Below, in pieces: positions 17,258-24,130 of a stretch of 39,197 nt of DNA. The DNA is from JBMNKL01 sp050261495 (GTDB taxonomy: Bacteria > Bacillota > Clostridia > Acetivibrionales > DTU013). The stretch covers positions 1-39,197 of the forward strand of contig JBLNDI010000060.1 in assembly GCA_050261495.1 (NCBI GenBank), given 5' to 3'. Positions within the stretch are counted from its first letter, which is position 1; every line of letters begins with the position of its first letter. Under the pieces are notes generated by a model that made no database searches, was not told the DNA's origin, and saw nothing but the letters and a program-made list of their open reading frames with translations. Made by a program: the position numbers and the translations under genes.

Positions 17258-18277
17258 TTACTTCGCAATCTGTCCGTCCAGGTCCCACAGATCTTCCCAT
17301 CCTTTGGCGCCTTCCCACAGGAATACCTGACCCTTGATAAGCCGGGAATTCTTATCAACCGCGGCGAGTTCTTTCATTTCTTCATCAGTCAGAGGATCTT
17401 CTATCGTGCACCGGATGTTGCTTGCATACTCGTTCCGGTAAATAGAGAACGGAATAGGTATCTGGCCCCGCTGTACCGCCCACTTGATGCAAATGATCGC
17501 AGGATGGACATTATGTTTCCTGGCAATTTTTACTACCACGGGATCTTCAATGTCTACTGCATCATCAGGCGTCTTGTCACGGTCCGGACGCGTCGGCGAG
17601 CCGATAGGACAGAATCCGACGGGCTGTATGCCATGCTCAAGGCAGAACTCAAACAATTCAGGCTGCTGGAAGCACGGATGCAGCTCCATCTCATTGGCTA
17701 CGGGCATAATCGTGCAATCGCGCAGCAGAAGCTTCAATTTCGGGATAGTCATGTTGGATGTCCCGATGTATCTCACATAACCGGCCTTTTGGAGACGTTC
17801 CATCTGGTACCAGGTTTCCATGTATTCTTCATGGTTGTATGGTTTTGAGTCGGGATGGCGGTAATCCGGCGGCGCCCCCTTGGGATGGAAATTGCGGAAA
17901 GGCCAGTGGATAAAGTACAGGTCTATGTAGTCCAGTTTCAGATCTTTCAGCGATTTTGCGCAGGAAAGCAGAACATCGCCTTTCTTATGCATATCATTCC
18001 ACAGCTTGGACGTTATGAACAATTCTTCCCGCTTTATCCCGGATTTCATAATATCCTGGAAGACTTCCCCGATCAGGTGTTCATTCCCGTAAACCGAAGC
18101 GCAGTCAAAAAACCTGAAACCAACTTCAGCAGCGCCTCTCACGGCTTCGGCTATCTGCTCCGCCGTAAAACGGTCCGACCCGAATGTCCCCATACCAACG
18201 GCGGGGACTTTTTCACCTCCGCGCAAGGTTCTTTGCGGTACCAGTTTCGGATCAATCCTGTCATTTGCAGTTGTCAT
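17258..18277 (-). CDS. Aldo/keto reductase
   Basis: A 339-residue NAD(P)H-dependent reductase of the (beta/alpha)8 AKR fold. The catalytic tetrad is complete: Asp58 (FFDCA), Tyr63 (SVYGNE), Lys91 (TSKLWN) and His124 (YFIHWPF). Such enzymes reduce aldehydes, including aldose sugars to alditols. ATG 18277 follows GGGGAG at 6 nt. It is the last gene of the catabolic operon, 54 bp after fucU. Together with the GatD-like dehydrogenase it could reduce L-fucose or D-galactose to the corresponding alditol; alternatively it may reduce lactaldehyde, the product of canonical fucose breakdown. The complete tetrad supports an active enzyme; the substrate is inferred only from context. Confidence 0.9.
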   Translation of the reverse strand: MTTANDRIDPKLVPQRTLRGGEKVPAVGMGTFGSDRFTAEQIAEAVRGAAEVGFRFFDCASVYGNEHLIGEVFQDIMKSGIKREELFITSKLWNDMHKKGDVLLSCAKSLKDLKLDYIDLYFIHWPFRNFHPKGAPPDYRHPDSKPYNHEEYMETWYQMERLQKAGYVRYIGTSNMTIPKLKLLLRDCTIMPVANEMELHPCFQQPELFEFCLEHGIQPVGFCPIGSPTRPDRDKTPDDAVDIEDPVVVKIARKHNVHPAIICIKWAVQRGQIPIPFSIYRNEYASNIRCTIEDPLTDEEMKELAAVDKNSRLIKGQVFLWEGAKGWEDLWDLDGQIAK

Positions 18278-18331
18278 AATAATCTCCCCTTTACAATTCA
18301 AATTGAAATTTATTGAAATAAACTTAAGCTG

Positions 18332-18763
18332 TCATTCCACTACGACTCCTTTTTTCAGGATTATGTTGGCATACAATGCCTTTTCTCCCGTGGCCACGAT
18401 GGCATACGCTTTCTTGGCCCTTTCATAAAAAGCAAACCTTTCGATATTCTCAAACTTGTTGTTAACAGGCTCATGCTTCGTAACGATTTCCTTATACACG
18501 TCCCATATGGGCGTTTCCACCTTGTCCCCCGGAACAACCTGCATAAGCGCTACAGGAGCATCCACGTAGGAATCCAGCGGGAAAAACTTTAAAATGGCAT
18601 CCAGGAGTTCCGGCACATTATGTCCGTCACAGCGGATTAACCTTTGCGCGTAGCTGGCGGCAGGGAAATTGCCGTCCGAGATTACAATTTCATCTCCATG
18701 CCCCATTTCCATCAATACTTTCAGAAGTTCCGGCGATAAAATAGAGGGTATGCCTTTTAACAT
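18332..18763 (-). CDS. fucU: L-fucose mutarotase (FucU/RbsD family)
   Basis: A 143-residue protein, the size of E. coli FucU (140), with the family signatures SPELLKVLMEMGHGDEIVIS (catalytic-region His22), RCDGHNVPELLDAIL and a C-terminal RFAFYERAKKAYAIV followed by LKKGV. It is clearly closer to FucU than to RbsD. It interconverts the alpha and beta anomers of L-fucose, feeding the form used by the next enzyme. The ATG has GGAAAGGA 10 nt upstream. Its presence is the best evidence that L-fucose is the monosaccharide handled by this operon, in keeping with the two fucosidases; no fucose isomerase is visible. Confidence 0.94.
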   Translation of the reverse strand: MLKGIPSILSPELLKVLMEMGHGDEIVISDGNFPAASYAQRLIRCDGHNVPELLDAILKFFPLDSYVDAPVALMQVVPGDKVETPIWDVYKEIVTKHEPVNNKFENIERFAFYERAKKAYAIVATGEKALYANIILKKGVVVE

Positions 18764-18794
18764 TTTTATTCATTCCTTTCCTGATTAATATGGT

Positions 18795-20132
18795 TTATAT
18801 GGCATTTCCCGCAGCATTGCCGGGAGTTGCCGCATAAATATAATCGTCGATGCAATCCGTGACACGGTCTTTCAGCAGCGCCTCCGGATCGTTTTCCAGC
18901 AATCCGTTCCTGATCTTTTTGTACTGGGCGGGCATAAATGCACTTATCAGCGTAAGCGGTATCGTAGTACTCTTAAGATTCCTGATCATAAGCTCAAGGG
19001 ATTCCCTCACTTCCTTATAAGGAAGGTAATAGCGGCACCGGTCGGAAAAGCTGTATTTCCTGGCTATTCTTACCTTGCTTTCGTTTCCGTGATAGTAGTT
19101 CTTCCAATACACCGGGTTTTCCGCCATGCAGTTGTCAAGCACATCTATAAAATTAGAGAGCCGTATGCCGGGGTTATACCTGAAAAGTTCATTTTCAATA
19201 TGATTAAGTGCAAATAAACCCTCCCTCAAAGCAAAAGTCAAGGCAGGCCCTACCTTCAGAATCGCAATGCCGTCCTCCACCATCTGCTTTAAAGCGTTTG
19301 CCGTCTGGTAGTCCGTCGAATGGCCTTCAAATACCAGGCCTGGATATTTCCTGAGCGCTTCGCAAAGCTCCCTGGCCGGTTCACGCCTGTACTCGTGAAT
19401 TATGTCGTCCCCGAATTCAACGCCGGGTTGTACGACAATAGCAACTACGTTTTCCCATGCATTGCCGAGATTATATTTCAGGAAAGCTTTTTCGAAAGCT
19501 TTTACCGTATTCTCAAAGTCTTCAACCTTTGTAACCTGTATTCCTTCATCCTCATCCTGGCTGCCTCCGGGTATGGGGACCTCGCTTCCGATAACATATA
19601 CCGGCTGCACAGCATCCGGGTTCGCTTCTTTGAGCCGGGCAAATGCTTTCTCGGCTTCGCTGCACAATATCGCGCCCCTCTCAGCAATGACGCCGGTATC
19701 AAGCCGCTTATTCCTGTCATCACCGCCAAGGTGCATGCTGGTATCGATATGTATCTTGGTGAACCCGGCAAGAACATATTGCTTTATCAGTTCGGCCGCT
19801 TTTTCCATGGCTTTTTCGGATTCCTCGCCCTTCCATATTATCGGCCCTAAATGATCGCCCCCGAGAATAATCATATCCATTGGAAAATTTACTTTTTTGG
19901 CAATAGAGTATACAAACTCTTTAAAGTCTTCCGGCGTCATGCCCGAATACCCGCCGAACTGGTTTACCTGGTTTGCGGTTGCTTCAATGAGCACATATTC
20001 ATTGAGTTCACGGGCGCGTTCCATTACCGCCTCGATAACATAATCGTTAGCGGTGCAGGCCGAGTAAATTCCCTTTGCAATTCCGCTTTTCTGCATTCTT
20101 ACAATTTCCTTCAAAGGATGCTTGCTTTCCAT
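18795..20132 (-). CDS. GatZ/KbaZ-family protein, possible ketose-phosphate 4-epimerase
   Basis: A 445-residue TIM-barrel protein of the GatZ/KbaZ (tagatose-6-phosphate kinase-like) family, with conserved segments MIILGGDHLGP, HIDTSMHLGGD, YVIGSEVPIPGG, VQPGVEFGDD and FEGHSTDYQT. GatZ and KbaZ were described as non-catalytic partners of the class II aldolases GatY/KbaY, but no such aldolase is encoded here. From memory, stand-alone members have been characterised as D-tagatose 6-phosphate 4-epimerases (EC 5.1.3.40) making fructose 6-phosphate. That role is therefore proposed, with either tagatose 6-phosphate or a fuculose phosphate as substrate. AGGAGAGGG precedes the ATG. It lies 15 bp after the GatD-like gene and 31 bp before fucU, in the same operon. 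Confidence 0.9.
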   Translation of the reverse strand: MESKHPLKEIVRMQKSGIAKGIYSACTANDYVIEAVMERARELNEYVLIEATANQVNQFGGYSGMTPEDFKEFVYSIAKKVNFPMDMIILGGDHLGPIIWKGEESEKAMEKAAELIKQYVLAGFTKIHIDTSMHLGGDDRNKRLDTGVIAERGAILCSEAEKAFARLKEANPDAVQPVYVIGSEVPIPGGSQDEDEGIQVTKVEDFENTVKAFEKAFLKYNLGNAWENVVAIVVQPGVEFGDDIIHEYRREPARELCEALRKYPGLVFEGHSTDYQTANALKQMVEDGIAILKVGPALTFALREGLFALNHIENELFRYNPGIRLSNFIDVLDNCMAENPVYWKNYYHGNESKVRIARKYSFSDRCRYYLPYKEVRESLELMIRNLKSTTIPLTLISAFMPAQYKKIRNGLLENDPEALLKDRVTDCIDDYIYAATPGNAAGNAI

Positions 20133-20147
20133 GTTCCCTCTCCTTTT

Positions 20148-21194
20148 TCAATCGTTTGCAATCATGATCTTCCCCTTTACAAGGCCCGGTTTTTTGTACA
20201 TTTCAAAACCTTCCTTTATCCTGCTTAAAGGTAACTTCCTAAATATCAGGCTTTCATCAAATTTCAACTCACCCGTTGAGAAGTAATATGCGGTCAATTC
20301 CCATTCCTGTCCAGGAAACGGCGCGCTGTAGGACATCCAGGAGCCTGTCAGGTTAAATTCCTTGCGGTTCATATTTTCAAAAAGACGCGGCGTAAACACA
20401 AGGTCCCTGGTCGGCGTTCCTATGAAACATACATCCGCCTTGTTTCCCGCAAGTTCAAAAGCAAGCTTCATTGTCACATCCACGCCCGCGGTTTCAAAAA
20501 CGTAAGCAAAGCCCTTGTTGTCCGTAAGGTTCATAGCGGTTTCCCTGAAATCCTTGTTAAGGGTGTTGATTGTGACATCCACGCCGAATTTCCCGGCAAT
20601 GGCCAGCCTGTCGTCATCTATATCAAATACAAATACTCTTTTTGCACCAAGTATTTTTGCCCACTGGGCAGTGAAAAGCCCGATTGTTCCCCCGCCAAGT
20701 ATTGCTACGTCCTTTCCGCCTCTATAGCCGACACGGTTTATGCCGTGCAGGGCTACGGTGGAAGGTTCAAAGAAGGCTCCCTGCTCAAAGGACACACCGG
20801 GATCAAACTTTACAACGTTTCTCTCCGGCACCTTCACATATTCCGCAAAACTTCCCTGGATTCTTGAGCCGATAAACGTATAATTCTTGCACAGCGAGTA
20901 GTCGCCCTTCTGGCAGTCTTCGCATTTAAAGCATGGAACCAGGGGAACGCCTGCCACCCGGTCACCGCACTTTACGGAAGACACCCCTTCGCCGGTTTCC
21001 ACTATCTCGCCGGAAAACTCATGCCCGAGAATTATAGGAAAATAATGTGCCTTACCATCATTGACCCTTGGGATATCCGACCCGCAAATACCCGTGGCTC
21101 TTACCTTTACGACAACCTCACCGGCGCCGGCATGCGGATCCGGGTATTCTTCATATCTCAAATCGCCTTTTCCATATAAAACAGCGGCTTTCAT
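20148..21194 (-). CDS. Zinc-dependent polyol(-phosphate) dehydrogenase, GatD-like
   Basis: A 348-residue medium-chain zinc dehydrogenase. Catalytic zinc ligands: Cys37 (GICGSD), His58 and Glu59 (GHEF). Structural zinc ligands: Cys88, 91, 94 and 102. NAD-binding motif: GGGTIG near 167-172. It shares long blocks with E. coli galactitol-1-phosphate 5-dehydrogenase GatD as I recall it, notably LGHEFSG, VPLVPCF, FIGSR, FAEYV and GSWMSYSAPFPGQEWE. It would oxidise an alditol or alditol phosphate to a ketose (phosphate). Its ATG overlaps the kinase stop (ATGA), and GAGGTG lies 6 nt upstream, so translation is coupled. Similarity to GatD, with a GatZ relative next door, is the main argument for a galactitol- or fucitol-type route. 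Confidence 0.92.
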   Translation of the reverse strand: MKAAVLYGKGDLRYEEYPDPHAGAGEVVVKVRATGICGSDIPRVNDGKAHYFPIILGHEFSGEIVETGEGVSSVKCGDRVAGVPLVPCFKCEDCQKGDYSLCKNYTFIGSRIQGSFAEYVKVPERNVVKFDPGVSFEQGAFFEPSTVALHGINRVGYRGGKDVAILGGGTIGLFTAQWAKILGAKRVFVFDIDDDRLAIAGKFGVDVTINTLNKDFRETAMNLTDNKGFAYVFETAGVDVTMKLAFELAGNKADVCFIGTPTRDLVFTPRLFENMNRKEFNLTGSWMSYSAPFPGQEWELTAYYFSTGELKFDESLIFRKLPLSRIKEGFEMYKKPGLVKGKIMIAND

Positions 21195-22729
21195 TCTCCA
21201 CACCTCGCAATTTCATCTGCTTTAGCCATTATGTCCTTCAACCTGTCGTACAGTTCAAGGTAAATTTCATAATATTTCATATATATCCTGTTGTTTTGCA
21301 TATCCGGCTCATGTGTCCTCTTAATGCTCACGGTCCTCTTTACCGCTTCATCGAAGCTTTCATATTCGCCGGTTCCAACCCCGGCAAGAATGGCGGCGCC
21401 GAGAGTCGTAGCCGTATCCGAAGCAGGAACTTTTATTCTTTTCGCCGTTACGTCGGCTTTTATCTGGGTCCAGACCAGGCTGTTAGCCGCCCCGCCCATT
21501 GAAACAAGTTCTTTGACTTCGACACCGGCTTCTTCGGCAGTCTGAAGATTGTGATATAACGCGTACGCACAGCCTTCAAGCACTGACCGGATCATATGCT
21601 TCCTTGTTTTGTCATATCCAAGTCCAAAGAATACTCCTTTTGCATGTTTGTCCCAGATCGGAGATCTTTCGCCTGCCATGTACGGAAGGAAAATCACCCC
21701 GTCGGAACCGGGTGCAATCGAGCTTGCTTCCTCATCCATAATTTGAAATACATTGGCTTTGCCGGTTTGTTTCACCAGGTTCTCTTCAAACGCCCCCAGT
21801 TCTTCCCTAAACCATTTAATGCTGCCTCCCCCTCCGACAGTACCTCCTTGCAGAAGCCAAAGGTCCGGTACTACGTGGAAGCTCAGAATCAACCTGGGGT
21901 GTGCTGTCGCTTCATCAAGGCATATGCTCATGCCGCCCGCCTGCCCGCCTTGCTCCTGGGTCTGTCCTTTTCGGATCACGCCGGCCCCCAGGGTGCCGCA
22001 GCAGGCGTCCAGTCCGCCCGCAACGACTGGTATGCCTTTTGGAAGGCCGGTTTCTTCGGACGCTTTGCCCGTAACTTCTCCGACAACCTCATGGCAGGCA
22101 TATATTTCAGGCAGTTTCTCTCTTGCTATGCCAAGCTCCTCGCAGAATTCATCCTCCCATTTTCCTGTTTTCATATTGAAACAGTGAAGGCCATATCCCT
22201 GCGATATGTCCTGACTCATTATTCCCGTAAGCCTGTACACTATATAACTGTTGCTTTGAAGGAACCTGAAAGCATTCCTGTAGACATCTGGCTTGATTTT
22301 CTTAAACCATAGAATTTTCGGGGTCGAATACGTAGGTTCAAAAGAATTCCCGCTGATTTTGAATATTTTCTCAAATCCGACTCTTTCCACGGTCTCGGCA
22401 CAGATATCCGCGGACCTGGAGTCCATCCATATGGGCGTCCTGTCAAGCACTTCGCCATTCTTGTCAACGGGAATCGCGGACCAGCTTTGACCATCCACTC
22501 CTATGCCTGCAATGAGTTTCGCATCGACTCCGTCTGCCCGTATTACTTCCCTGACCGCTTCACATACCGCGTCCCACCACATGCAGGGATCCTGCTCCGC
22601 ATAACCGGGCGCTGGGTAATACACCGGGTATGGCTTTGTTGATTGGGCCAAAACCTTTCCGTCCAGGTCAAAAACAGCCGCCTTGCATCCGGAAGTACCA
22701 ATATCAACTCCCAGTAATAACTTGCTCAT
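21191..22729 (-). CDS. FGGY-family carbohydrate kinase (xylulokinase-like)
   Basis: A 512-residue sugar kinase with two actin-like domains. Visible are the phosphate-1 loop LLLGVDIGTSGCKAAVFD at the N-terminus, a substrate loop GVDGQSWSAI, the likely catalytic base Asp241 in GGLDACCGTLGAG, and the C-terminal adenosine motif SMGGAANSLVWTQIKADVT. Family members phosphorylate ketoses (xylulose, fuculose, rhamnulose) or polyols. The substrate loop differs from the GQMHG of typical XylB, so the name xylulokinase is not assured; an alditol or 6-deoxyketose substrate fits the context better. ATG 22729 is 8 nt after AAGGAG; the ATG at 22735 is too close. It is the first gene of the five-gene catabolic operon, with an operator-like site 53 bp upstream. 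Confidence 0.91.
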   Translation of the reverse strand: MSKLLLGVDIGTSGCKAAVFDLDGKVLAQSTKPYPVYYPAPGYAEQDPCMWWDAVCEAVREVIRADGVDAKLIAGIGVDGQSWSAIPVDKNGEVLDRTPIWMDSRSADICAETVERVGFEKIFKISGNSFEPTYSTPKILWFKKIKPDVYRNAFRFLQSNSYIVYRLTGIMSQDISQGYGLHCFNMKTGKWEDEFCEELGIAREKLPEIYACHEVVGEVTGKASEETGLPKGIPVVAGGLDACCGTLGAGVIRKGQTQEQGGQAGGMSICLDEATAHPRLILSFHVVPDLWLLQGGTVGGGGSIKWFREELGAFEENLVKQTGKANVFQIMDEEASSIAPGSDGVIFLPYMAGERSPIWDKHAKGVFFGLGYDKTRKHMIRSVLEGCAYALYHNLQTAEEAGVEVKELVSMGGAANSLVWTQIKADVTAKRIKVPASDTATTLGAAILAGVGTGEYESFDEAVKRTVSIKRTHEPDMQNNRIYMKYYEIYLELYDRLKDIMAKADEIARCGE

Positions 22730-22781
22730 ACTCATAACTCCTTTAAATTTCAACGTTATCTATATGTTTCAGCAATTATGA

Positions 22782-22793
22782 TTAAACGTTTCA
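22782..22793. promoter_or_regulatory. LacI-type operator candidate (site E), catabolic operon
   Basis: TTAAACGTTTCA, 11 of 12 positions matching the ideal palindrome, in the 136-bp gap between the second LacI gene and the kinase gene. It would control the whole kinase-GatD-GatZ-FucU-reductase operon. No strong -35/-10 pair was identified. Confidence 0.65.
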
Positions 22794-22865
22794 CTTTATG
22801 CCGTTAAGCGTCTGCTTCCGACTGAAATGCAACGGCAAGTAACATTCAGGCAAGGTAAAACCGAG

Positions 22866-23873
22866 CTATACCGCAATGCTGCATATCGAATCTTTTATCA
22901 TTACTTCTGTCTTCAGCCTGAACATGGATGGATAATTGCTCATATCACCTTTCAGCCTTTTCAATAATATATTTGCCGCGGTCTCCCCGATTTGCTGCAT
23001 TGGCTGGACCACTATCGAAAGTGTGGGCTTGACAATCGTCGCCAACTGAATATTGTCGAATCCTATAATTGAAAGATCGTCCGGTACGGTTATTCCCCTT
23101 TCGTTTATCGCCATTATTGCTCCCAGGGTCATTTCATAATTGGTCACAAATACAGCCGTCGGCCTTGATTCCATATCGAGAAATTCGTTCAATATCCTGT
23201 ACCCGCCGTCTATCTGGTAGTCCCCGTGCTTTATGAGCCCGGGATCTATTTTTATCGAGTAGTCTTCATGGACCCTTAAATATCCTTTAAGCCTTTCCTG
23301 GGACGTATATATATCCTTTGATCCGCAGATTATGCCGATCCTTTTATGTCCCCGGATTATAAGCTGTTCTATTGCATCGTACGAAGCATTCAAATTGTCG
23401 ACCAGCACAACGTCGCAGTTTATATCCTTTATCGGCCTGTCCAGCAAAACTACCGGAATATTCTTTTCAATAACCCTTTTTATGTGGTCTCCGTCATTCG
23501 AACATGGCATGGTTATTATGCCATCCACCATTTTGCTTAACAGGAACCCGGTTTTTTCTTTTTCTAATTTTTCATCCTCCCTGCAATCGCAAATAATCGT
23601 GCTGTATCCGTGTTGTATAAGTATGCTCTCTATATTTGATATAATGCTGGTTATAAAAATATTCTCCAGGCTGGGAATAAGGACTCCTATTGTCATCGAC
23701 CTGTTTGTCTTGAGTCCCCTTGCAATCTCATTTACTTTAAAATCAAGCGCCTTTATTGCTTCTTCTATTAGTAATTTGTTATTTTCGAGAACATTTCCGC
23801 CATTGATATATTTCGAGATCGTTGCTATTGACAGTCCCGTATATTTTGCCACATCTTTTATTGTTGCAGCTAT
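22866..23873 (-). CDS. LacI/GalR-family transcriptional regulator (second paralogue), probable ATA start
   Basis: About 335 residues with an N-terminal helix-turn-helix (ATIKDVAKYTGLSIATISKY) and a sugar-binding effector domain. It is very similar throughout to the regulator at 6.4-7.4 kb, including long identical blocks such as VVQPMQQIGETAAN and an identical recognition segment; this indicates duplication and a shared operator. The GTG at 23882 overlaps the ribosome binding site GGAAGG. The ATA at 23873 lies 8 nt after it and gives the natural MAATIKDVAK start, aligned exactly with the ATA of the paralogue. It is transcribed towards the catabolic operon and probably represses it in the absence of a sugar inducer; the ligand may differ from that of its sister. 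Confidence 0.89.
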   Translation of the reverse strand: MAATIKDVAKYTGLSIATISKYINGGNVLENNKLLIEEAIKALDFKVNEIARGLKTNRSMTIGVLIPSLENIFITSIISNIESILIQHGYSTIICDCREDEKLEKEKTGFLLSKMVDGIITMPCSNDGDHIKRVIEKNIPVVLLDRPIKDINCDVVLVDNLNASYDAIEQLIIRGHKRIGIICGSKDIYTSQERLKGYLRVHEDYSIKIDPGLIKHGDYQIDGGYRILNEFLDMESRPTAVFVTNYEMTLGAIMAINERGITVPDDLSIIGFDNIQLATIVKPTLSIVVQPMQQIGETAANILLKRLKGDMSNYPSMFRLKTEVMIKDSICSIAV

Positions 23874-23891
23874 TCTGATCACCTTCCAGCG

Positions 23892-23903
23892 CTAAACGTT
23901 TAA
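23892..23903. promoter_or_regulatory. LacI-type operator candidate (site F), autoregulatory
   Basis: CTAAACGTTTAA, identical to site C of the first LacI gene and placed the same way, a few bases upstream of the ribosome binding site and just downstream of a promoter. This is strong circumstantial evidence for autoregulation or cross-regulation. Confidence 0.75.
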
Positions 23904-23915
23904 CTTTTTATTTTT

Positions 23916-23945
23916 ATTCTACCAGAGCGGTATATTTATTGTCAA
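23916..23945 (-). promoter_or_regulatory. Sigma-A promoter of the second LacI gene
   Basis: On the minus strand a consensus -35 TTGACA (23940-23945) and a -10 TAGAAT (23916-23921) are 18 bp apart, 12 bp upstream of operator F. Confidence 0.65.
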
Positions 23946-24130
23946 TAGTATTGTTTTTTTTATGCAATTATTTTGATAATTTTCCAGCTAGTTTTCCTGC
24001 GGCAATGCTGCCCCGGGATATTTTAGATGGCTTCAAATTGCAATTGCCTCGGTTTCCCCCGAATATTGCATAAAAGCCTCGAAATATGGCAATAATCTCA
24101 GTTAAGTCGTGAAGGGGTTGGAAGGTTTGG

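Noticed and set aside
21191..22729. Confident naming of the FGGY kinase as XylB or FucK
   Set aside because: The substrate loop GVDGQSWSA does not match the typical GQMHG of xylulokinases, and the family is known for annotation errors; no gene symbol assigned.
6369..23903. Operators read as CcpA cre sites
   Set aside because: The CG-centred core resembles cre, but the outer positions do not fit the 14-bp cre consensus (for site E the flanking bases are G-T and A-T where T-G and C-A are expected), and the sites match each other better as a 12-bp palindrome next to LacI genes.
24060..24100. Sigma-G promoter for the gerA operon
   Set aside because: GCATA at 24068-24072 with CAATAAT 17 bp later gives only a poor match to the -10 consensus; not strong enough to annotate.
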